Assembly: GCA_002499345.1 (NCBI GenBank)
Contig: DALF01000013.1
Span: 1-9,106 of the forward strand
Length of the DNA: 9,106 bases
Source: Euryarchaeota archaeon UBA170
GTDB taxonomy: Archaea; Thermoplasmatota; Poseidoniia; Poseidoniales; Thalassarchaeaceae
Direction of reading: 5' to 3'
Positions 1 to 5,268 of this stretch are shown piece by piece. The notes under the pieces are model-generated. The model was not told the DNA's origin. It did not search any database and worked only from the letters and a program-made list of their open reading frames with translations. Position numbers and translations under genes: made by a program. The first letter of the stretch is position 1; the number at the start of each line of letters is the position of its first letter.

Positions 1-21
1 AATGTAGCTTACTCCAGCCAT
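1..21 (-). CDS. possible 5' end of a divergent minus-strand gene (partial)
   Basis: Reading the minus strand from 21 down to 1 gives ATG followed by six open codons (MAGVSYI) running off the left edge. The gene would be divergent from orn across a 74-base spacer, which fits the arrangement of the other divergent pairs in this window. Seven codons cannot identify a protein, and a chance ATG is quite possible. Confidence 0.2.
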
Positions 22-95
22 GGCCTTGCGCGAGCAGAGAGACCTATGATTGTCGCCCCCAACACTCAAGACTCTCACACACTCCCGGCGGACGC
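22..95. promoter_or_regulatory. spacer upstream of orn
   Basis: This is the non-coding leader before orn. No TATA box sits at the distance expected for a leaderless orn transcript. The only AT-richer patch is CCTATGATT near 43-51, about 45 bases before the start, which would imply a short untranslated leader. No purine-rich ribosome binding site is evident, and there is no tRNA-like cloverleaf on either strand. Confidence 0.3.
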
Positions 96-629
96 ATGGA
101 GGACAGACTGGTTTGGCTTGATCTAGAGATGACAGGCCTTGATCCAGTAGAGAATAAAATAATCGAAATAGCCACCATAGTTACCGAGGGAGACTTAACC
201 TTGGTCTCTGAAGGGCCATCTTTGGCCATATCACAGCCTGAATCGGAATTGGAGAAGATGGATGATTGGAACATAACTCATCATACTAAGAACGGTCTCC
301 TAAAGAGGGTCAGATCAGATGGTGTTCCCATAGCACAGGCTGAAAGACTTACCTTGGAATTCCTCATGGAGCATTGTTTAGCTGGAGTGCCTCCTCTGTG
401 TGGCAATACAATAGGTCAAGATAGGAGATTTCTCAGGAGATATATGCCGGAGCTACACGAATTCTTTCACTATAGGAGTGTGGATGTGACATCCGTAAAG
501 GAAATTGTCAGGAGATGGTATCCTAAAGCACCAAGATTCTCTAAGCCATCGGGCCACAGGGCCCTCGATGATATCAGAGGCAGCATCGAAGAGCTATCTC
601 ACTTCAGGGAGCACGTTTTCAGGGAATGA
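96..629 (+). CDS. orn: oligoribonuclease (DEDDh 3'-5' exoribonuclease)
   Basis: Orn degrades 2-5 nt RNA fragments, including pGpG from cyclic-di-GMP breakdown, to mononucleotides in the cytoplasm. The 177 residues match the usual length of bacterial Orn (about 180). The exonuclease signatures appear in order: WLDLEMTGLD (residues 7-16, metal ligands D9 and E11), the MDDWN block (55-59), CGNTIGQDRRFL (102-113, D109), FHYRSVDV (124-131), and GHRALDDIRGSIEEL (153-167, H154 and D159). All five DEDDh residues are therefore present, and the protein should be active. The ATG at 96 places the first catalytic strand at the expected distance from the N-terminus. The TGA stop lies inside a 7-bp inverted repeat and is 3 bases from the stop of the convergent JAMM gene. 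Orn is mainly a bacterial and mitochondrial family, so its presence in an archaeal context suggests an old transfer. The family call is secure; the evolutionary reading is inference. Confidence 0.96.
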   Translation: MEDRLVWLDLEMTGLDPVENKIIEIATIVTEGDLTLVSEGPSLAISQPESELEKMDDWNITHHTKNGLLKRVRSDGVPIAQAERLTLEFLMEHCLAGVPPLCGNTIGQDRRFLRRYMPELHEFFHYRSVDVTSVKEIVRRWYPKAPRFSKPSGHRALDDIRGSIEELSHFREHVFRE

Positions 630-633
630 AAAC
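615..633. terminator. 7-bp inverted repeat at the orn/JAMM convergent junction
   Basis: GTTTTCA (615-621) and TGAAAAC (627-633) are exact reverse complements around a GGGAA loop. The right arm contains the orn stop codon TGA (627-629), and its last base is the first of the minus-strand stop triplet (633-635). A hairpin would form in both transcripts. No long T-tract follows on either side, so a bidirectional termination role is only a suggestion. Confidence 0.35.
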
Positions 634-1340
634 TACTCGAAAGGAACTCCTTCAGAATCAGTCAGAATCAGATTAATTCCCAGGCCAGACCTATGGAAGG
701 CTATCACTTCAAGTCCATGGATAATATGCCCAGTCGCGGCTCTCCCAATAACTGGAAGATCGCCTCCTGTATCGTCAGACGCCATAGGACGTTCACCCGG
801 AGAAAGCCTCCTCCTGGTTCCTCCGACCTCATCGAACCATGGCAGGAGTCCCTCGGGAGAGTATCTGACTCCGAGAATCATATCACATCCCTCCGTCCAC
901 TGTGCTGCATCCGCATCAGCTTCACTTGGAACCGCTACAGCATTCGGATGTGAGTGAATCCAGTGTGTGAATCTCCCTCCTCTCGACCCCCGTTCTTCTG
1001 TGAATATCCCATCAATCCATTCCTCTGGGACATGATGAACAGAGAAAGAGTCTCCTCTGTTTACAAGATGGGGATTTCCGAGTACATATCCCTGGCCTGC
1101 AAATAATCCAGCCTGGAAATCTTCTCCGGTAAACCGCATGTCAACTCCATCTGGATGAGGAAGACTGACATCGGGGTCAATCCCAACAAGTATCTCATCA
1201 GGAAGGGATCTGAATGTCCACTCAATAATTTCTGAAAGTGTCTCAATCGGCATTAGAAGTATTGCGGCATAGTCGTCTTTAGCCTCCAGAGAATGCATGT
1301 TGTAGGTTCCTGCGGCCTGTACTAGCCACTCATGAGCCAT
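633..1340 (-). CDS. JAB/MPN+ (JAMM) domain metalloprotease-like protein
   Basis: This 235-residue protein carries a complete JAMM zinc motif. HSHPNAVAVPSEAD (residues 129-142) fits H-x-H-x7-S-x2-D with H129, H131, S139 and D142. E49, in PDEILVG (47-53), is the likely catalytic glutamate that precedes it in the fold. The strand after the motif (MILGVRYSPEG, 154-164) is also typical. JAMM enzymes cleave isopeptide or peptide bonds next to ubiquitin-like proteins. Archaeal members remove SAMP modifiers, and bacterial ones process sulfur-carrier proteins. About 65 residues after the core (170-235) are not recognised. No signal peptide or membrane segment is visible, so it should be cytoplasmic. 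It starts 38 bases after the taw2 stop on the same strand, which suggests co-transcription. The chosen ATG has no clear ribosome binding site; the next in-frame methionine is residue 15. The substrate is unknown, and no ubiquitin-like gene is in the window. Confidence 0.82.
   Translation of the reverse strand: MAHEWLVQAAGTYNMHSLEAKDDYAAILLMPIETLSEIIEWTFRSLPDEILVGIDPDVSLPHPDGVDMRFTGEDFQAGLFAGQGYVLGNPHLVNRGDSFSVHHVPEEWIDGIFTEERGSRGGRFTHWIHSHPNAVAVPSEADADAAQWTEGCDMILGVRYSPEGLLPWFDEVGGTRRRLSPGERPMASDDTGGDLPVIGRAATGHIIHGLEVIAFHRSGLGINLILTDSEGVPFE
652..671. repeat. perfect 10-bp tandem duplication in the 3' end of the JAMM gene
   Basis: TCAGAATCAG occurs twice back to back (652-661 and 662-671). 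It lies within the last codons of the JAMM gene and encodes part of the ILTDSE segment. Because 10 is not a multiple of 3, gain or loss of one copy would shift the frame close to the C-terminus and change only the tail. Confidence 0.6.
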
Positions 1341-1378
1341 GCCGTTCCGCGGGAGTCACATGACTTGAGTTCAACGGA

Positions 1379-2239
1379 CTAATTAATTCTCACATCCAGA
1401 ACAATATGGTCCCATCTTGGAGCATAGCTCTTTATGCGATTTACTGCGATAATCTCCGCTCCAGACCCCTCTCTGAAATGACATAGCTTCCTTAGTACCC
1501 CCTCGCCCCATTCAGAGTATCCACCAGGTCTAGCTAGGCCATGAATGTGGATTACACCTCCGGAGTCGGATAGAACTTCCATCGCTGCTTCAAAACTATC
1601 TTCAGAAGTTGGCAGTAGGCCCATAATTACCCTATGAGCGACCTTTCTAATTGACATACAGGTCTCTCTGTTATCTCCTCGATGTATTGTGAAACCAGAC
1701 GAAATACCATTCCTCTTTAGGCCCCATTCAAGGGATTTTATAGCATCATCATTCCACTCGCAACAGTGAACATGTTCGACCTCTGAGTGGACCATAATTG
1801 GTAGAGAGTAGTAACCTATCCCCGAGAATAGGTCGACTACTACTTCCCCTCTTTCCACAATCTCCCCCATCCTCCTCCTCTCATTCACATTCCCTGCCGA
1901 GAACATACACTTGGTCAGATGATAACCGTAGTCGACCCCATTCTCTCGTCTAACAACCCAGTCATCTTCTCCGCGCAGCATCCTCGCCCCGCTCTTTCTT
2001 GTTTTACCCGTCACCTCTCCCATTATCCCAAGTCTCTCAACATCAAGACCTTCAGCTACAGCTTTCCATAGCGCAGGACTAATCAGATCATCCCAGTCTT
2101 CCCCCTCGAAAGAACCCGATGGGAGTATCGCGATATCGGAGAACTTCTCCCATTTCTTAGGTATCTTCGGAAGGGTTTTTTTTCCTAGAAATGATGAAAC
2201 AGAATCATACAGCCGTTCATGCGGCCCCCCTCTAGTCAT
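1379..2239 (-). CDS. taw2: tRNA-Phe 4-demethylwyosine aminocarboxypropyltransferase (Taw2/TYW2)
   Basis: Taw2 transfers the 3-amino-3-carboxypropyl group of S-adenosylmethionine onto 4-demethylwyosine at G37 of tRNA-Phe, the step after Taw1 in wyosine synthesis. The 286 residues show the Trm5/TYW2 fold. The N-terminal part includes IPKKWEKFSDIAILPSGSF (26-44). It is followed by DYGYHLTKCMFSAGNVNERR (103-122), SAM motif I VVDLFSGIGYYSLPI (134-148), the acidic ribose-binding segment around E161, and the C-terminal block IKSYAPRWDHIVLDVRI (269-285). VIMGLLPTSE (204-213) followed by GGVIHIHG (227-234) separates it from the methyltransferase Trm5, which has an N-x-P motif there. These N-terminal and GLLPTSE features resemble eukaryotic TYW2 as recalled. 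The ATG at 2239 faces the 981-residue protein gene across 58 bases. The JAMM gene lies 38 bases downstream on the same strand. No other wyosine gene is in the window. Confidence 0.88.
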   Translation of the reverse strand: MTRGGPHERLYDSVSSFLGKKTLPKIPKKWEKFSDIAILPSGSFEGEDWDDLISPALWKAVAEGLDVERLGIMGEVTGKTRKSGARMLRGEDDWVVRRENGVDYGYHLTKCMFSAGNVNERRRMGEIVERGEVVVDLFSGIGYYSLPIMVHSEVEHVHCCEWNDDAIKSLEWGLKRNGISSGFTIHRGDNRETCMSIRKVAHRVIMGLLPTSEDSFEAAMEVLSDSGGVIHIHGLARPGGYSEWGEGVLRKLCHFREGSGAEIIAVNRIKSYAPRWDHIVLDVRIN

Positions 2240-2268
2240 ATATCTCGGGTGAACATTACGGATTCAGA

Positions 2269-2282
2269 CTTATGGTATATCG
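2269..2282 (+). promoter_or_regulatory. TATA-like box for a leaderless transcript
   Basis: CTTATGGTATATCG lies in the 58-base divergent spacer, with the AT-rich core about 20-28 bases before the GTG at 2298. That distance would put transcription initiation at or within a few bases of the start codon, the usual layout of archaeal leaderless mRNAs. Read on the other strand (GATATACC), the same patch is about 35-42 bases before the taw2 ATG and could also serve that gene. No purine-rich ribosome binding site is present for either gene, which agrees with leaderless initiation. Confidence 0.45.
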
Positions 2283-2297
2283 CACACTCCAACTGAC

Positions 2298-5243
2298 GTG
2301 CGTACATGCATCGCGCTGGTCATTATTCTGCTGTTTGCACCAGTGGCCCATGCCGCACCCCCTCCCGGAGACTCTGAGGCATCGAATGAAATCTGCTCTA
2401 CTTGGGCTAATGGAAATGGGATATGTGATGACTATGATTCATACTTAGACTCCACACTAATAGACGAGTGGATCGAAGGCCAGGTTAGAATTTCCATGGA
2501 GGAGGCATCGACGATAGAGATGAGTCTGGAACTCGCGATTCATGAGCTCCCAAGAGAAGAATTGGGATTACTAGATTTGGATTTGCAAGGAGACAGTGTC
2601 CCTTCTGATGGAATTCCTGCCGATTATATCCGAAACTATCGTGACTTTTCACGGGGCGGTTCATCTGTTGAGGATAGATTAGTTGAGAAGATTGAGGATA
2701 TAATACAACAGATTGTGGATGAAAATTTTCCAAATGCCACAATTAGCCCACTTCAAACCATACCAGAAATAAACTTCTTCGATCGCGGTCTCTCCTCCTG
2801 TACGTTGAATGCCGATTCAGACTCAATAGATGAGGAGAATGGTTTGGAAAATGATCCCTTCAACCCTCCCATTTGTTTTCAATCAGAACTCACATTAGAT
2901 GTTAATCCGACTAATATCGGCATGAATCCGGAAACTGGTGATATTGACAGGGTAATGGAGGGGCTGTTGGCCATGGGGGGCGAGGTATCTACAAACTTCA
3001 CAACCATTGCAAAATCAGGCCATTACATCGAATATGTCATGTTACCACCTTCATATTCCAATATTATCCAGATTAACGAGCCAGCCGAAATCTTCTCAAT
3101 CGAGCAGGGACAACTGCAGTTTTTAGGAGCTAGAATGGCACTAAATAATTTGAATGCTCATCACAATTCTAATCTAATCACATCTAACCTGGTGACTGTT
3201 CTTGGAACCGATGAGAATGTACCAGATTGGAAGACCTATGCTGGCCCTTCATTGAGCTTGGACCTATTCATAAATCTGAATGATAGGATGAACAGTCATG
3301 TAGATATGGAAATAGGAATCCACCACCTAAGTACTGAAACATTAACTCAGTGGGGACTAGACCTCGAGACTCCAACGATAAATCTTGATTCGGTGACATC
3401 TGATGGTATCAGAATGTTTGATTCCGAGATGGATATTGATACTGACCAGATGCTCACATCTCTTCCAATTGACACACTTTCAGACTCCTTTTCTCAGTTT
3501 CTAGGGACTGAAGTCATCTTCCAGAGCCCCTCATTCTCACCCTCTAACGATTCAGGAGGAATTATGTTCCAACACAGGCAAGGCGAGACCTGTGGAGAAG
3601 AATTAGCTTACAGATACTGTCTCGGCGAGAATGGTGCAATGTCTAGTGCTTACCCGATTAAAGTACAATCCAGCACAATTCCCACTGAAATGCAAATTTC
3701 AAGCATATTGAATCAGCTAATTCAGCATGCAGACGGGGATCTTTCGACAATTGATTTTTCACAAATTAATGATGAAGACCTAGCCATTATAATGAGCTTC
3801 TTGGGTGTAGAATTAGAAGTTAATCTTGACTTCATTCAAGAGTTCCTTCCCTCTGACTTCCCCTCTACAGACATAAGCATAACAATTTACTTGCCCGAAT
3901 GGTTGGAATCATCTGGGGCGACTCCAGATAGCTTGGTATTTTCTTCTAAGTCAGGAGATAGTAAAACCAGAAATATCGAACTTGAGGGATCGAGGCCATT
4001 CGACTGGCAACACTCGATATGTAGAGTATCAGATCCATGTGAGGAAGACAGCATCGATAGGGTATGTGCTCCAACGCAGATGACGTGTGTCTCTTTCCTT
4101 GTCGAGATAGAAATTTCCAAAGTATCAGTTCACGAATTGAGTGGCTCGGTGTCGGTGGAATTTACCTCCAATATTATTCTAGAGATATATCGATTAGGAT
4201 TAGACATCGAGATTGAAGGAGTGGAAATGTCCTCAATTTCATCGGATGCCATAAGAAGAATTTTGGTTATGGGCGATAGAATGGAAGGCGGATTACTAGC
4301 AAACTCCGAAATTGAATCAGCAATTGATTTCGGAGTCGGTGAACCCATGGATTTCGAAGTCTCCAATGTGGGTCTAAGAAAACTATCCGATTACCTAACC
4401 GAGTCATACGCCGAAATGATGAACGACTTCGGCAATCTAAATCTAGATTCTCAAGATATTGGTATAGAGGGATTATCCCTCACTGCAGACTTATCATCAA
4501 TGCCATTCCAAGCAGATTTCGGAGTGGTCACTGTAGGAGAAGGTCCCTTCATAGGGGATGAAGAACCAATTAGACTAGCCACTAAGGTAGATAATGCAAA
4601 GCTCACAATATCTCTGAGGCAGGATGAGATTATTGTTGGAGTCAATCCTCGCTCACTGGTAGTGATGCCATCGGTAGTGATGTCGTCTATTTTCCCCTCA
4701 CCTATCCTCACAGATTCTGGATTGTTATTGGACGGCTCGGATATCAGACAGAGAGTAACTCCACTAATGGAGCATACGAGCTTTGGAACAATTAAGACAT
4801 CGGCGTTTATCGAGATGTTACTCCCTCAGTCCATTAGAATAACATCTTTCGATAGCGAAAAGGGACTCGCAGAGATAACAAACTCAGGAGATAGGCAACT
4901 CTTGACTTACACCATGCCATCATGTCTTGAAGCAGAAACCTGGAATGAGTGCAGCACCAACAGAAACTCAGATATAATCACGTACTCAGTTGAGATTTCT
5001 TGGAGATTCTTGATCGGAGAACTCGTACCATACATCTTCCTCATTATCGTCTCAATAACTCTTATGGTAAGCAGGATGAGGAGGAAGAGAAGAGAGAAGA
5101 AGCAAGCTCAAATCATATCTTCAAAGGAAGAGGAAAGCACAGAGCTAGAGAAGATCATGAATATTGAGTTTGGTAAGCTACCAGAAATGACCACACTTGT
5201 AGACGAGACTTTCTTCGACCAAGACGACTCTGAGAGTTCGTAG
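2298..5243 (+). CDS. large exported single-pass membrane protein with a repeated ectodomain, function unknown
   Basis: The family is not recognised. The 981-residue protein begins with a signal peptide: a short basic start, a hydrophobic core (residues 5-16), and likely cleavage after AHA (17-19). The ectodomain runs to about residue 905. A membrane helix follows (about 907-924, LVPYIFLIIVSITLMV), then a basic stop-transfer stretch (926-936) and an acidic tail ending at 981, so the topology is N-terminus outside. The mature ectodomain has 12 cysteines in close groups (33/43; 168/193; 432/441; 575/581/590/597; 876/885), which suggests disulphides. Three N-x-S/T sequons occur at N146, N233 and N417. 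Motifs recur about every 265-310 residues: S[VI]xSD[GA]I at 100-106, 365-371 and 646-652, and a strand with LP at 249-250, 532-533 and 842-843. This implies about three divergent tandem domains. DSDSIDEENG (173-182) followed by NDPFNP (185-190) resembles a degenerate thrombospondin-type-3 calcium loop. GTG at 2298 is chosen because an in-frame stop lies at 2250-2252, no in-frame ATG lies between, and a TATA-like box is correctly spaced. Confidence 0.85.
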   Translation: MRTCIALVIILLFAPVAHAAPPPGDSEASNEICSTWANGNGICDDYDSYLDSTLIDEWIEGQVRISMEEASTIEMSLELAIHELPREELGLLDLDLQGDSVPSDGIPADYIRNYRDFSRGGSSVEDRLVEKIEDIIQQIVDENFPNATISPLQTIPEINFFDRGLSSCTLNADSDSIDEENGLENDPFNPPICFQSELTLDVNPTNIGMNPETGDIDRVMEGLLAMGGEVSTNFTTIAKSGHYIEYVMLPPSYSNIIQINEPAEIFSIEQGQLQFLGARMALNNLNAHHNSNLITSNLVTVLGTDENVPDWKTYAGPSLSLDLFINLNDRMNSHVDMEIGIHHLSTETLTQWGLDLETPTINLDSVTSDGIRMFDSEMDIDTDQMLTSLPIDTLSDSFSQFLGTEVIFQSPSFSPSNDSGGIMFQHRQGETCGEELAYRYCLGENGAMSSAYPIKVQSSTIPTEMQISSILNQLIQHADGDLSTIDFSQINDEDLAIIMSFLGVELEVNLDFIQEFLPSDFPSTDISITIYLPEWLESSGATPDSLVFSSKSGDSKTRNIELEGSRPFDWQHSICRVSDPCEEDSIDRVCAPTQMTCVSFLVEIEISKVSVHELSGSVSVEFTSNIILEIYRLGLDIEIEGVEMSSISSDAIRRILVMGDRMEGGLLANSEIESAIDFGVGEPMDFEVSNVGLRKLSDYLTESYAEMMNDFGNLNLDSQDIGIEGLSLTADLSSMPFQADFGVVTVGEGPFIGDEEPIRLATKVDNAKLTISLRQDEIIVGVNPRSLVVMPSVVMSSIFPSPILTDSGLLLDGSDIRQRVTPLMEHTSFGTIKTSAFIEMLLPQSIRITSFDSEKGLAEITNSGDRQLLTYTMPSCLEAETWNECSTNRNSDIITYSVEISWRFLIGELVPYIFLIIVSITLMVSRMRRKRREKKQAQIISSKEEESTELEKIMNIEFGKLPEMTTLVDETFFDQDDSESS
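2523..2615 (+). repeat. ectodomain repeat, copy 1 (residues 76-106)
   Basis: This segment pairs with copy 2. LELAIHELPREEL (77-89) matches MEIGIHHLSTETL (337-349) at six of 13 positions, including the I-H and the final L. SVPSDGI (100-106) matches SVTSDGI (365-371) at six of seven. It marks the first of three divergent tandem units in the exported protein. Confidence 0.55.
3306..3413 (+). repeat. ectodomain repeat, copy 2 (residues 337-372)
   Basis: Residues 351-372 align without gaps to 632-653 with nine identities in 22: G, L, D, E, S, S, D, I and R. Most of the other positions are conservative, such as L/I, V/I, T/S and G/A. It also matches copy 1 at both of its ends, so it links the three units. 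Confidence 0.6.
4149..4256 (+). repeat. ectodomain repeat, copy 3 (residues 618-653)
   Basis: GLDIE (634-638) and SISSDAIR (646-653) mirror GLDLE (353-357) and SVTSDGIR (365-372) at a constant offset of 281 residues. The preceding hydrophobic alternation (618-622) takes the place of the MEIGI strand of copy 2. Confidence 0.55.
4658..4682 (+). repeat. 10-bp direct repeat with 15-base period inside the exported-protein gene
   Basis: GGTAGTGATG occurs at 4658-4667 and again at 4673-4682. The period is exactly five codons and yields VVMPSVVM in the protein. It looks like a small in-frame duplication within a hydrophobic strand segment. Confidence 0.5.
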
Positions 5244-5251
5244 ATAGCATA

Positions 5252-5268
5252 TTCGACTAGTGTTCGAA
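5252..5268. other. 5-bp inverted repeat at the second convergent junction
   Basis: TTCGA (5252-5256) and TCGAA (5264-5268) are reverse complements with a 7-base loop that contains the uvrC stop triplet (5257-5259). It lies in and beside the 13-base gap between the exported-protein gene and uvrC. Five base pairs could easily be chance. It is listed because the other convergent junction also has an inverted repeat overlapping a stop codon. Confidence 0.25.

Noticed and set aside
22..95. Possible tRNA or small RNA gene before orn, because the region is GC-rich with C-runs
   Set aside because: Neither strand gives a tRNA acceptor/T-arm pattern or a stable cloverleaf.
505..957. 150-codon open frame on the plus strand across the end of orn and into the JAMM gene
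   Set aside because: It overlaps two strongly supported genes in another frame. Its product is serine/proline-rich with no recognisable motif, as expected of a shadow frame.
1341..1378. Near-palindrome AGTCA-CA-TGACT between taw2 and the JAMM gene as an operator site
   Set aside because: The arms are only 5 bp, occur once, and are not placed with any promoter element. A match this short is expected by chance.
1379..2239. Trm5 (tRNA m1G37 methyltransferase) as the identity of the SAM-binding protein
   Set aside because: The catalytic N-x-P motif of Trm5 is replaced by GLLPTSE and followed by GGVIHIH, the TYW2/Taw2 pattern.
4451..4711. Antisense open frames inside the 981-residue protein gene (for example 86 codons here, 77 and 78 codons further upstream)
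   Set aside because: They are short, motif-free and fully covered by the uninterrupted plus-strand reading frame with clear protein-level structure.
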